DNA of 64,000 nt from Saccharothrix sp. NRRL B-16314 (lineage in GTDB: Bacteria; Actinomycetota; Actinomycetes; Mycobacteriales; Pseudonocardiaceae): positions 1-64,000 of the forward strand of contig NZ_JNXC01000014.1 of assembly GCF_000716595.1 (NCBI RefSeq), given 5' to 3'. Positions 20,486 through 28,740 of this stretch are shown here, in pieces. Below the pieces are notes generated by a model. That model did no database searches, had not been told where the DNA came from, and was given only the letters and a program-made list of their open reading frames with translations. The position numbers and the translations under genes are program-made. Position 1 is the stretch's first letter; every line of letters starts with the position of its first letter.

Positions 20486-21087
20486 CGGCGCGCTCCCGTG
20501 CGAGCGGGCGCGCCGGCCTTGGCGGGGGCGAGGCCGTGTGCGGTGATCGCGTACCGGACGTCGACCACGGTGGTCTCGTTGACCAGGTCGAGCCGCTGGA
20601 CCGTGACGGCGTGCACCCTGGCGTGCAGCAGCTGTTCCAGGTGCGCGACGAGCGCCACGTGGTCGGTCATCGCCGTGTCCAGCACCAGGATCTGGTGCCG
20701 GTAGTGCCGGAACAGCCGTCGGTGGTCGCCGAGGAACATCACCAGGACGATGAGCGCCATCAGGCCCGCGTTGAGCCAGAGCGCGGTGGTGCCCAGCGCG
20801 CCGAGCAGACCGAGGGCGAGCGCGGAGAAGTAGTACGCGACCTCGTGCTGGTCCAGTTCCGTCGAGCGCAGTCGGATGATGGACAGCACGCCGAACAGCG
20901 CCATCCCGAGCCCCAGTCCCGCGCCGGTGTTGCTCGCGCTCAGCGCGCTGGCGACGGCGAGGACGCCGATGTTGACCCCGAGGTAGGCGACGACCAGGTC
21001 GCGGCGGCGGTGTCGGGGGAAGTAGAGCCCGAACACGAGCAGTGCCACTGCGCAGATGTCGATCGCGAACAGGACGAGCTGGGACAT
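20482..21087 (-). CDS. DUF4956 membrane protein
   Basis: A 201-residue protein whose first half has about four membrane helices (LVLFAIDICAVALLVFGLYF; VVAYLGVNIGVLAVASALSA; GLGMALFGVLSIIRLRSTEL; LGLLGALGTTALWLNAGLMA), followed by a soluble C-terminal domain with VLDTAMTDHVALVAHLEQLL. DUF4956 genes are routinely found next to VTC and CotH genes. The IRLRSTE segment is the family's best-conserved part. ATG 21087 has AGGAGGAA. It leads the operon and is preceded by clustered CGAAACT elements. Role unknown, perhaps the membrane conduit of the system. Confidence 0.85.
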   Translation of the reverse strand: MSQLVLFAIDICAVALLVFGLYFPRHRRRDLVVAYLGVNIGVLAVASALSASNTGAGLGLGMALFGVLSIIRLRSTELDQHEVAYYFSALALGLLGALGTTALWLNAGLMALIVLVMFLGDHRRLFRHYRHQILVLDTAMTDHVALVAHLEQLLHARVHAVTVQRLDLVNETTVVDVRYAITAHGLAPAKAGAPARTGARR

Positions 21088-21162
21088 CTCGTTCCTCCTG
21101 AGCCGGTGCCGGGTGTCGGCTGGGCACCGCCCGCTTCGTGGCGGGGGTCGCAGGACGGTCGC

Positions 21163-21214
21163 CGAAACTATCGGGAGTTGAGATAAACTTTCGGGAACTG
21201 CTTCGAAACGATAG
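21163..21214. promoter_or_regulatory. Clustered CGAAACT operators upstream of the DUF4956-VTC-CotH operon
   Basis: Three related sites: CGAAACTATCG at 21163-21173 (identical to 654-664 near GH10), ATAAACTTTCG at 21183-21193 and CGAAACGATAG at 21204-21214. They start 76 bp upstream of the DUF4956 ATG and are spaced 20-21 bp, two helical turns, as expected for cooperative binding on one DNA face. Confidence 0.5.
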
Positions 21215-21361
21215 GGGGCCTTGTGGTGTCGCGTCAATGAACTTCAGGTGCCTGACTCTGGGCCGAAGGGAGCAATTATTGGTGATAAATCTCAATTGCT
21301 GCGACATCCGGGTGACAGCCCTGGGCGGGGGAGGTAAACGCTCATCGCGGGTGTCGACTAG

Positions 21362-21372
21362 CGAAACTTTCG
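21362..21372. promoter_or_regulatory. Perfect CGAAACTTTCG palindrome
   Basis: An 11-bp perfect palindrome about the central C, the reverse complement of the site at 511-521 before the GH10 xylanase gene. It lies 155 bp upstream of the peptidoglycan-binding gene and 275 bp upstream of the divergent DUF4956 operon. The 440-bp gap 21088-21527 contains no gene and is unusually AT-rich for this window around 21180-21310. Confidence 0.5.
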
Positions 21373-21527
21373 GATCATCCGACTCGGTGTCCGAGGTGTC
21401 GGGTGTTCGCCGGACAGTCGCGGAGCGCCCGCGCCCCTAGCCTGAAGATCGACAGCGACGACGCTGGGGGTGTGTGCCGTCGAGGGGCCGGCACACACCG
21501 GATCGGCACATCAAGAGGGGGAGGGCC

Positions 21528-21959
21528 ATGCGCAGAGTTCTGGTGGTGGCAGCGGTTTCGGCCGCGATGTCGACGGGTCTGGGCGTCGGAACGGCGTCGG
21601 CGGCTTCCGTCGGCACGTGCGACGGCGGCAAGGCAGTGGTGATCAACAGCTCTGGTCACACCATCCGGCAGCCGGTGCACACCGGCACGGGCAGCCGGAA
21701 CTGCGAGCTGTCGCGCGGGAACAGCGGCGCCGGCGTGCGGCACCTCCAGATCGCGTTGCGGGTGTGCAACTCCGCGAGCAGCCTGGAATCGGACGGGATC
21801 TTCGGCCCCCAGACCGAAGCCGTCCTGGCGAAGGTGCAGGCCAAGCTCGGCGTCGGCGTCGACGGCATCTACGGTCCGGAAACCCGCGAAGTCCTGGGGT
21901 GGCCCGTGTACGACGGCTACGGCAAGCTGAACGGCAAGTGCGCGCGCTACACCTCTTAG
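21528..21959 (+). CDS. Small secreted peptidoglycan-binding protein
   Basis: A 143-residue protein with a signal peptide (MRRVLVVAAVSAAMSTGLGV ... TASAAS, cleavage near 26) and one peptidoglycan-binding type-1 three-helix domain (about 63-125): VRHLQIALRVCNSASSLESD then GIFGPQTEAVLAKVQAKLGV then DGIYGPETREVLG. Four cysteines in the mature part could form two disulfides. There is no catalytic domain, so it is a wall-binding module, possibly an inhibitor or anchor. It is divergent from the DUF4956 operon and shares its operator-rich gap. GAGGGGGAGGG before the ATG supports the start. Confidence 0.85.
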   Translation: MRRVLVVAAVSAAMSTGLGVGTASAASVGTCDGGKAVVINSSGHTIRQPVHTGTGSRNCELSRGNSGAGVRHLQIALRVCNSASSLESDGIFGPQTEAVLAKVQAKLGVGVDGIYGPETREVLGWPVYDGYGKLNGKCARYTS

Positions 21960-21969
21960 CGCCGTGGAC

Positions 21970-22006
21970 CCGGCCGGTTGAGCGCGTGGGGGGCTCAGCC
22001 GGCCGG
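21970..22006. terminator. Bidirectional hairpin between convergent genes
   Basis: CCGGCCGGTTGAGC (21970-21983) pairs with GCTCAGCCGGCCGG (21993-22006), 14 bp with one wobble and a 9-base loop. It begins 10 bp after the peptidoglycan-binding gene stop and its right arm overlaps the last codons of the convergent FAD gene. Confidence 0.65.
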
Positions 22007-24190
22007 TACCGCCGCCTTGTCGGGGGACGGGCTGGTGGCGAGGAATTCCCGCAACCAGGCCAGCACGTCGCGCATCACGTGGTGGTCCTGGTTCGGGCGC
22101 AGCGCGCCCAACTGGAAGAACTGGACGCCTTCGCTGGGCGGGCCGAGGAACGTCAGCCGCCGGTCCACCCGGTCGTCCGGCCCCACCGGGTGGAAGTCCG
22201 GGGTCAGGTCGAGGCCGCCCGGCTCGAAGTGGTCGCCCGTCGCCGACGGGTTGCGCCACTTGTGCACCAACCCGCGTTCGAGCAGGCGCTGGTACAGCGG
22301 GGCCGTGTCGAGTTCGGGGTCGAAGGCGTGCACCTTCGCGTCGACCAGGACGTCCACGTCGCGCTCGGCCCCGGTGACGTGGCCGCGCACCGCGTACCGG
22401 CCGGTGTCCGGGTTGCCGGCGACCGCCGCGCGCGGACCGGCGGACACGTCCACGACGCCGTGCTCGACCAGCGCCAGCACCTTCTCCATGACCTCCAGCG
22501 CCGCGCCGTTGGCCAGCCTGTTGTGGTGGCGCATGTAGACGTCCAGGAACTCGCGGTGCGACGCGGCGGTGAGGCCGCCGAAGTCGACCGCGTGGCCCAG
22601 CACCGGGCGCAGGTCGCGCCACACGCCGTCGGCGGCGGCCTTCGCGGGGTTGGTCAGGTTGTCCTGCGCCGCCCACAGGTGGTCGCGGCGCATGAACCCG
22701 ACCAGCGCGTCGCGGTACCGCTCCGGTGACGCCAGGTCCGCGGCGGGGATCGGTGCGATGGTGTCCGCCCAGGAGAACCTGTTGTCCGCCAACAACAACC
22801 CATGACCCCACGGACGTTCCAGCCCACCGGCGACTCGGGCCACGGCGTTCGTGTCGGCGAGCACCTGTTCCCGGCCGGACTGCCCCAGCACGACGTCCAG
22901 GTACCGGCTGAACGCCGCTTCGAACGACCAGCCGTCGGCCGCTTCGCAAGCCTCGGCGTACGTCGACGCCCCTTGCAGCACGGCGTCGACCAGCGTCACG
23001 GCGGCAGCGACCGCCTCCTCCACCGGTTCGAGCAGGTGCGCGCCGGGATCGGCACCGCCGGACGCACCCGCGAGGAACGCCCTGAAGCGGGCCGACGCCC
23101 GTGCCGCCAGGAACTTCCCGAAGTCCGCGCCGAGCAGCGTCGTGTAGTGCAGGTGCGCCATCTCGAGCAGCACGAGCGGGAACACGTGCCGGGTGAAGTC
23201 GAGTTGCCGTCGTGCGCCGATCCGGCCGACGACACCGGGCGTGGCGACCGAGGTGCGCAGGGCGTCGATCGCCGGCTCGGTGAGGAACACGCCCCGGTGC
23301 TCCAGTTCGGCGAGGTCGCGTTCCTTGGCGTTGTAGGGGCGGGCGAAGGTGAACAGCCCGGCCTCGCTGAACGCCACGACGGACGCGGGCTCCTTGCCGG
23401 ACGGCCGGTACACGAGCCGACCGCCGACCTCCTCGAACGTGCCGCCGCGCCCCTCGGTGAGCCAGAGGATCACGTCGATCGTGGTCAGGCCCATGCCCAT
23501 GCACCCGACGACGCTGCCCGCGGGCGCCACGTCCTCGCCGAGCGTTTCCTCCAGCGGGTACGCGGCGCCGACGAACGTGGCGTCGCGGTCGGCCGCGAAG
23601 TCCACGAGCGGCCGGAGCCTGCGGTTCTTGGCCGGGTCGTTCCACGAGTGCCCGGTCAGGAACAGCACGTGGTCGGCGGTCACCACCCCGGTCTCGCCGA
23701 CGACCTGGAGCTCCGTGCCGCCGTCCACCACGTCGACGACTTCGGTGTCGTGCATGGAGACGCGCACGTGCGGCTGCTCGCGGAGGATGTCGACGTACCA
23801 GCCGAACACCTCGCGCAGCGCCATGCCGTGCACGTACCGCTTCGGCCAGTCCTCTTTGGACACGTCGAACACCGGGTCGCCGGTCTCCCGGAACTTCCGC
23901 CGGCACCACTCGTACAGCGTCGGCCGCAGGTCGGTCGCCAGCAGCGGGCCGGCGTCCGCCACGCTCTCGTCCGCCGCGAACGCGACCTGCCCGACGATGC
24001 GGTTGAGGAAGCTGGTGCGTGGCTGGGCGTCGCTGTGCACGGCGCCCGCGCCGAACTGGCCGCCCTTGTCGAAGATGTCGATCTCCAGGGCGACCCGTCC
24101 CCGGAGGGCGGGCACCGTGGCGGCCAGGCGTTCCATCACGTAGGTGCACGTGGGCCCGGCTCCGATGACGGCAAGTCGCACCGTGCGCAT
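21995..24190 (-). CDS. Large FAD/NAD(P)-binding protein (NAD_binding_9 type)
   Basis: A 731-residue flavoprotein-like enzyme. The N-terminus VRLAVIGAGPTCTYVMERLA carries the GxGxxx dinucleotide fold, followed by DIFDKGGQFGAGAVHSD, family-typical FLNRIVGQVAF and LTGHSWNDPAKNRRL. A second nucleotide-binding strand VVGCMGMGLTTIDVILWLTE is near residue 225-245. The C-terminal 400 residues are helical and characteristic of the long form of this family; the reaction is unknown. It lies 23 bp downstream of the AEP-transaminase-like gene on the same strand, so it belongs to the divergent arm of the phosphonate cluster. An oxidation of the phosphonate or an amine is possible. ATG 24190 is preceded by GGAGTACGG. 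Confidence 0.75.
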   Translation of the reverse strand: MRTVRLAVIGAGPTCTYVMERLAATVPALRGRVALEIDIFDKGGQFGAGAVHSDAQPRTSFLNRIVGQVAFAADESVADAGPLLATDLRPTLYEWCRRKFRETGDPVFDVSKEDWPKRYVHGMALREVFGWYVDILREQPHVRVSMHDTEVVDVVDGGTELQVVGETGVVTADHVLFLTGHSWNDPAKNRRLRPLVDFAADRDATFVGAAYPLEETLGEDVAPAGSVVGCMGMGLTTIDVILWLTEGRGGTFEEVGGRLVYRPSGKEPASVVAFSEAGLFTFARPYNAKERDLAELEHRGVFLTEPAIDALRTSVATPGVVGRIGARRQLDFTRHVFPLVLLEMAHLHYTTLLGADFGKFLAARASARFRAFLAGASGGADPGAHLLEPVEEAVAAAVTLVDAVLQGASTYAEACEAADGWSFEAAFSRYLDVVLGQSGREQVLADTNAVARVAGGLERPWGHGLLLADNRFSWADTIAPIPAADLASPERYRDALVGFMRRDHLWAAQDNLTNPAKAAADGVWRDLRPVLGHAVDFGGLTAASHREFLDVYMRHHNRLANGAALEVMEKVLALVEHGVVDVSAGPRAAVAGNPDTGRYAVRGHVTGAERDVDVLVDAKVHAFDPELDTAPLYQRLLERGLVHKWRNPSATGDHFEPGGLDLTPDFHPVGPDDRVDRRLTFLGPPSEGVQFFQLGALRPNQDHHVMRDVLAWLREFLATSPSPDKAAVPAG

Positions 24191-24213
24191 CAACCCGTAC
24201 TCCTCGGTGGATT

Positions 24214-25368
24214 TCAGTGCTGGGAGGCGGTCGCCCGCAACGCGGCGACGACCTGGTCGAAGGCGTCGAGGAAGCGGCGGACCTGCGCCTCGGACAGGTT
24301 CCCCATCGTGGCGATGCGGCAGACCCGCCCGAGCGGCGGCGGACAGCCGTAGATGACGAAACCGGCTTCCTTGAGCCGGTCGTGCAGGTGGGTGTAGTCG
24401 ATGTCCTCGGGCAACCGGAACACGGTCACCGAGGACGCGCTGTGCTCGGGCGTCAGCAACGGCTCCAAGCCGTGGCGCACCAGGTGTTCCCGCAACAACA
24501 TCGACAGCCCGGCGTAGCGCGCCGACCGCCGGGACACCGTCTCCTCCAGGGACAGGTCCAGCGCACGGTCGAGCGCGTAGAGCGCCTGGACGGCGGGGGT
24601 GAACAGCGGGGCATCGACGTGCTCCTGGGAGGCGTAGTGCCCGTGCAGGTCGAGGTAGAACGTCCGGGGCGGCACGGTGGAGAGCTGCTCCAACAAGGCG
24701 CGGGGCGCGCACGCGAAACTCGCGCCGGGCAGGCCCTCCAGGCACTTGTTGGCGGTGCCGACGCACCAGTCGACGTGGTCCGCGACGACGTCCAGCTCCT
24801 CGGCGCCCAGCGAGCTGATCGCGTCCACGAGCAGTGACCGACCGTGCCGGGCGACCAGCCGGCCCACCTCGGACAACGGGTTGAGCATGCCGGTGCTGGT
24901 CTCGTGGTGGACCATGCCGACGTGGGTGATGCCGGGGTCGGCCGCGAGCGCCGCGTCCACCCGGTCGAGGTCGAACGGCTGCGTCCAGCCGAACTCCAGC
25001 CGCTGCTGCGCGATGCCGTGCACCGCGGCGATCCGGGAGACGCGCTCGGCGTAGTGCCCGTTGTGCAGCACCAGGAGCTTGCCGTCCGCCGGGATGACCG
25101 ACGAGATCACCGCTTCCAGCGCGGCCGTGCCGGAACCGGCGAACAGGACGCTGGTGTGCTCCGCGCCGCCGCCGCAGATCGCGGTGGCCTTCGCCCGCAC
25201 GTTGCGCATCAGGTCGGCGGCCTCGGGCTCCCGGTGGCAGACGTCGGGGTGGCGCAACACCTCGCGGACCCGCTCGTCGACGTTCACCGGTCCGGGGTTG
25301 AGCAGCACCTGACTCGGCGGCGCGGCGGTGCGCGGCGCGGACCGGAGTTCGCCTGACTGCACGGTCAT
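24214..25368 (-). CDS. 2-aminoethylphosphonate transaminase-like PLP enzyme (PhnW family)
   Basis: A 384-residue class V aminotransferase. It shows LLNPGPVNVDERVREVL, the cofactor loop FAGSGTAALEAVISS (76-90), the family signature THVGMVHHETSTGMLNPL, PLP-pairing Asp182 in LLVDAISSLGA and Schiff-base Lys208 in GTANKCLEGLPG. This fits PhnW/AGT-like enzymes acting on phosphonate aldehydes or keto acids. It diverges from the PEP mutase gene. Candidate substrates in this pathway are phosphonopyruvate, 2-hydroxy-3-phosphonopropanal or 3-hydroxy-2-oxopropylphosphonate. No AEP-forming decarboxylase is present, so an AEP role is unlikely. ATG 25368 has GGAGG upstream. Confidence 0.85.
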   Translation of the reverse strand: MTVQSGELRSAPRTAAPPSQVLLNPGPVNVDERVREVLRHPDVCHREPEAADLMRNVRAKATAICGGGAEHTSVLFAGSGTAALEAVISSVIPADGKLLVLHNGHYAERVSRIAAVHGIAQQRLEFGWTQPFDLDRVDAALAADPGITHVGMVHHETSTGMLNPLSEVGRLVARHGRSLLVDAISSLGAEELDVVADHVDWCVGTANKCLEGLPGASFACAPRALLEQLSTVPPRTFYLDLHGHYASQEHVDAPLFTPAVQALYALDRALDLSLEETVSRRSARYAGLSMLLREHLVRHGLEPLLTPEHSASSVTVFRLPEDIDYTHLHDRLKEAGFVIYGCPPPLGRVCRIATMGNLSEAQVRRFLDAFDQVVAALRATASQH

Positions 25369-25656
25369 CGCGTTCCTCCATGCGACGGTGGGCGTTCCGA
25401 ACAACGTGACCGCTATTCACGCGGCCATTCGGCTGCACCCGGACCAGGCCACTCTGCCGGCGGCAGCTTACCGCTCGCCATGCCTATTGGACACCTTACT
25501 AAAGTGCACGCTTAGTCGTTCATCCAAACGTGTCTACGCTGCGGTCCAGCGGGTCTGGGTGATCTGATCCCGCACTACAGTAGCCGGCGAAACCGCGCGC
25601 GGTTCGTCCGCCGAGTCAACGCGGCAAGCCGATTACGAACAGCTGCGAGAAGGACT
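25369..25656. promoter_or_regulatory. Divergent control region of the phosphonate cluster
   Basis: The 288-bp gap between the two arms of the cluster. It contains an inverted repeat ACTAA-N9-TTAGT at 25498-25516 with a GTGCAC core at 25504-25509, in a locally AT-rich stretch, a good candidate operator. A TTGGAC box at 25488-25493 could be a -35 element for the rightward arm, but no convincing -10 follows. No open frame of its own. Confidence 0.4.
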
Positions 25657-26568
25657 ATGACGAGCACTCAGGGATTTGGTGTGGAAACCGCGCGGCCCCG
25701 CCCCGGGGCCCGGTTTCGGTCAATGCTCCGGGATAGCGACAGCCTCGTTTATCTGATGGAAGCCCATGACGGGCTGTCGGCCCGGATCGCCGAGGTCGAG
25801 GGTTTCCAGGCCATCTGGGCGTCCGGGTTGTCGATGTCGACGGCGCTGGGCGTCCGGGACAGCGACGAGGCGTCGTGGTCGCAGTTGCTCGGCGTGGTCG
25901 AGAACATGGTGGAGTCGACCACGGTGCCGATCATCGTGGACGGCGACACGGGGTACGGCAACTTCAACACCGCGCGCCGGTTCGTGGCGAAGGCCGAGCG
26001 GGTCGGGGTGGCCGGCGTGTGCCTGGAGGACAAGGTCTTCCCGAAGATGAACTCGTTCGTCGGCGACTCGCACACCCTGGCCGAGGTGCGCGACTTCACC
26101 GCGAAGATCAAGGCTTGCGCGGACGCGCGGCAGGACCCGGACTTCGTGCTGATCGCCCGGGTCGAGGCGCTGATCGCGGGTCGCGGCATGGAAGAGGCGT
26201 TGCGCCGTGCGACCGCGTACCACGAGGCGGGCGCCGACGCGATCTTCATCCACTCCCGCCGGTCGGACGCCGAGGAGATCCTGCGCTTCAGCGCGGAGTG
26301 GGCGGGCAGGCTGCCGCTGGTGATCGCGCCGACGACGTACGCGAGCACGCCGTCGTCCGAGTTCCACCGGGCCGGCATCTCGGCGGTCATCTGGGCGAAC
26401 CACAGCATGCGTGCCGCGGTCGCCGCGATGCGCCGGGTGTGCCGGGAGATCTTCAACAAGGAGAGCGTGCACGACACCGACAGCGAGCTGGCCTCGCTGG
26501 CCGAGGTGTTCGAGCTGATGGACTACCAGGAGATCGAGGAAACCGAGCGGCGCGTCTACGGCGCCTGA
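25657..26568 (+). CDS. pepM: Phosphoenolpyruvate phosphomutase (PEP mutase)
   Basis: A 303-residue enzyme converting PEP to 3-phosphonopyruvate, the carbon-phosphorus bond-forming step of nearly all phosphonate natural products. It has the isocitrate-lyase/PEP-mutase barrel: IWASGLSMSTALGVRDSDEA, PIIVDGDTGYGN with metal/substrate aspartates 95 and 97, and the diagnostic EDK-X5-NS motif, E124-D125-K126-VFPKM-N132-S133, which separates true PEP mutases from methylisocitrate lyases. FIHSRRSDAEEI and IAPTTYAS further fit. It lacks the fused cytidylyltransferase domain of Fom1. GAGAAGG precedes the ATG. It starts the rightward operon; no phosphonopyruvate decarboxylase gene follows. Confidence 0.95.
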   Translation: MTSTQGFGVETARPRPGARFRSMLRDSDSLVYLMEAHDGLSARIAEVEGFQAIWASGLSMSTALGVRDSDEASWSQLLGVVENMVESTTVPIIVDGDTGYGNFNTARRFVAKAERVGVAGVCLEDKVFPKMNSFVGDSHTLAEVRDFTAKIKACADARQDPDFVLIARVEALIAGRGMEEALRRATAYHEAGADAIFIHSRRSDAEEILRFSAEWAGRLPLVIAPTTYASTPSSEFHRAGISAVIWANHSMRAAVAAMRRVCREIFNKESVHDTDSELASLAEVFELMDYQEIEETERRVYGA

Positions 26569-26587
26569 GGAACCGGTGGGAGCACAC

Positions 26588-27691
26588 ATGACCGCGTTAC
26601 CGCTCGACCGGCTGCCGAAAGTCCTCGTCCTCGACCCGGTCGCCGACACCGCGTTGCGCACCTTGCGCGAGGGGTTCGACGTCGTGGTGCGAATCCGCCC
26701 GGACCCGGACGCGCTGCTCGCCCTCGCACGCGACGCCGACGTGATCGTGCTGCGCAGTGGTGTGCGGCTGCCGGCCGCGGTGTTCGAGAACGCCCCCGGC
26801 CTGCGCCTGGTGGTGCGCGCGGGCGTCGGCATGGACAACATCGACGTGGCCGCCGCTGCCGCCGCCGGGGTGCGGGTGGTCAACATCCCCGCCGAGTCCG
26901 CGACGGCCGTTGCCGAGTTGGCGTTCGGGCTGATGCTGGCGCTGCTGCGGAACGTCGCGCTGGCGGACCGGCAGGTGCGTGACGGCCGGTGGCGCAAGCA
27001 CGAGCTGGTCGGTGGTGAGCTGGAGGGCCGGGTGCTGGGGGTGGTCGGCCTCGGTGCGATCGGCAGCCGGGTGGCCCGGATCGGGCGCGGGTTCGGCATG
27101 CGGTGCCTGGGTTCCGTCGCGCGGCCGAGTCCGGAGCGCGCCGCCGAACTGGCCGCCGCCGGCGTGCAGCTCACCGATTTGCCGCAGCTGTTGGCGGACA
27201 GCGACGTGGTGTGCCTCGCCGTGCCACTGGACCACCGCACCCGCCACCTGATCGCCACGCCGCAACTGACTGCGATGCGGCGCACTGCGGTGCTGGTCAA
27301 CGTGTCGCGGGGTGACGTGGTCGCGGAGGGTGATCTGCACGCCGCGCTACGGGCCGGGGTGATCGCGGGCGCTGCGACGGACGTGCACGAGGTCGAGGGG
27401 GAGACGAAGCTGGCGGAGTTCGACAACGTGGTGCTGACGCCGCACATCGGCGCGATGACCGCCGAGACGCAGGAGCGGATCGGACGGCGGGTGGTCGCAC
27501 TCATCCACGACGAGTTCGCCCGCCCTGAAGGCCCTGTCCCCAACGAGTCCCGCGCCGATGGCTCGCGCCCTGACGACTCTCGCGCCGATGGCTCCCGCCC
27601 TGACGACGCCCGCCCTGACGACTCGGGCACCGGGGTGTCCGGCTCCGACCATGCCGACGCCCGGCCCGACCCGGCGCCGGTGGGCGCGTGA
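26588..27691 (+). CDS. D-2-hydroxyacid dehydrogenase (PGDH-like), predicted phosphonopyruvate reductase
   Basis: A 367-residue NAD(P)H-dependent enzyme of the phosphoglycerate-dehydrogenase family. Rossmann motif GLGAIGSR (G154, G156, G159), catalytic Arg241 (NVSRGDVV), Glu270 and His286 (LTPHIGAMT). The ACT domain of true SerA is missing. PGDH homologues reduce phosphonopyruvate to phosphonolactate in valinophos/phosphonothrixin-type pathways, and its place next to PEP mutase suggests the same. Odd feature: after residue 310 there is a hydrophilic tail made of in-frame 15-bp repeats (ADGSR, PDDSR, about residues 321-345) absent from the family. It overlaps the next GTG by 4 bp. Confidence 0.88.
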   Translation: MTALPLDRLPKVLVLDPVADTALRTLREGFDVVVRIRPDPDALLALARDADVIVLRSGVRLPAAVFENAPGLRLVVRAGVGMDNIDVAAAAAAGVRVVNIPAESATAVAELAFGLMLALLRNVALADRQVRDGRWRKHELVGGELEGRVLGVVGLGAIGSRVARIGRGFGMRCLGSVARPSPERAAELAAAGVQLTDLPQLLADSDVVCLAVPLDHRTRHLIATPQLTAMRRTAVLVNVSRGDVVAEGDLHAALRAGVIAGAATDVHEVEGETKLAEFDNVVLTPHIGAMTAETQERIGRRVVALIHDEFARPEGPVPNESRADGSRPDDSRADGSRPDDARPDDSGTGVSGSDHADARPDPAPVGA

Positions 27692-28740
27692 CCACCGTGG
27701 CGCGGGGGACCATGAGCGCCGCGGTGCTCACCGGGCCGCGGCACGTCGAGTCCCGCGGCATCCCCGTTCCCGACGTCGAGCCGCGCACCCTGCTGGTCCG
27801 GGTGCTGACCACCGGCGTGTGCGGTTCGGACGTGGCCGCCTACCGCGGCACGCACCCGTACAAGACCGCCCCGATCGTGCTCGGCCATGAGCTGTGCGGG
27901 GTCGTCGAGCGGCTGGGCGACGGGGTGCGCGGCTTCTCGGTGGGCGACCTCGTCTGCGCGGCGGCGTACTCGCCGTGCGAGCGGTGCGCTGCCTGCCGTG
28001 CCGGCGCCGCGAACCTCTGCACCGACCGCCGCAACCTCAGCCACCTCGGGTGGCAGGGCTCGTTCGCCGACTACGTGCTGCTGCACGAGAACATGGCGTT
28101 CCGCCTCGCGGACCACGTGGACCCCTTGGCGGGCGCGATGGTCGAGCCGCTGAGCATCGGCCTCCACGCGGTGCGGTTGGCGCGGCCCGCCGGTTCGGTC
28201 GTCGTGCTCGGCTCGGGTTCCATCGGCTTGAGCTGCGCGCTGGCCGTGAAGCGGCGGTGGTCGGCCTGGGTGACGTGCGTCGACCTCGGCCCGCACAAGG
28301 AAGCACCGGCCAGGCTGGCCGGCGCCGACGACTACGTGGACGCGGCGGGGGACGACTTCGCCTCCTGGGTCGCGCTCGGTCCGGCCGACGTGGTCTTCGT
28401 GGCGTCCGGCCACGACGGCGCGCTCGCCCAGGCCGCCGCGATGGTCCGCCGGGGCGGCCAGGTCGTGGTGGTCAGCTACTTCGACGCACCCGTGCTGCTC
28501 GACGCCAACGCGCTGGTCGGCGGCGAGCTGACGCTCGTCGGCTCGGCGCTGTCCACCGCGGCGGACTTCGCCGAGGTGATCGACTGGGTGGAGACCGGCG
28601 CCGTCGACCCGCGACCGCTGGTCACCCACCACTTCGACCTCGCGGACACCGCCGGCGCGCTCGCGCTGCTCGACGGAGCCGGTGGGAACACCGGGAAGGT
28701 CATGATCCACGTTTCGACCAGGGAGGGTGGCGGCCGGTGA
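27688..28740 (+). CDS. Zinc-dependent medium-chain alcohol dehydrogenase
   Basis: A 350-residue sorbitol/threonine-dehydrogenase-like enzyme. Catalytic zinc ligands Cys45 (GVCGSD) and His67-Glu68 (GHE); structural zinc cysteines 97, 100, 103 and 111 in CERCAACRAGAANLC; coenzyme fold VVVLGSGSIGLSCALAVKRR. In this operon the likely job is oxidation of the secondary alcohol of 2,3-dihydroxypropylphosphonate to 3-hydroxy-2-oxopropylphosphonate, as known for phosphonothrixin; reduction of the C1 aldehyde is the alternative. It has overlapping starts and stops on both sides (GTGA), so it is strictly coupled with the PGDH-like and ArgC-like genes. Confidence 0.9.
   Translation: MTTVARGTMSAAVLTGPRHVESRGIPVPDVEPRTLLVRVLTTGVCGSDVAAYRGTHPYKTAPIVLGHELCGVVERLGDGVRGFSVGDLVCAAAYSPCERCAACRAGAANLCTDRRNLSHLGWQGSFADYVLLHENMAFRLADHVDPLAGAMVEPLSIGLHAVRLARPAGSVVVLGSGSIGLSCALAVKRRWSAWVTCVDLGPHKEAPARLAGADDYVDAAGDDFASWVALGPADVVFVASGHDGALAQAAAMVRRGGQVVVVSYFDAPVLLDANALVGGELTLVGSALSTAADFAEVIDWVETGAVDPRPLVTHHFDLADTAGALALLDGAGGNTGKVMIHVSTREGGGR

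Noticed and set aside
25657..26568. PEP mutase homologue as methylisocitrate lyase or phosphonopyruvate hydrolase
   Set aside because: The EDK-X5-NS motif is intact and the genomic context is phosphonate-like; methylisocitrate lyases lack this motif.
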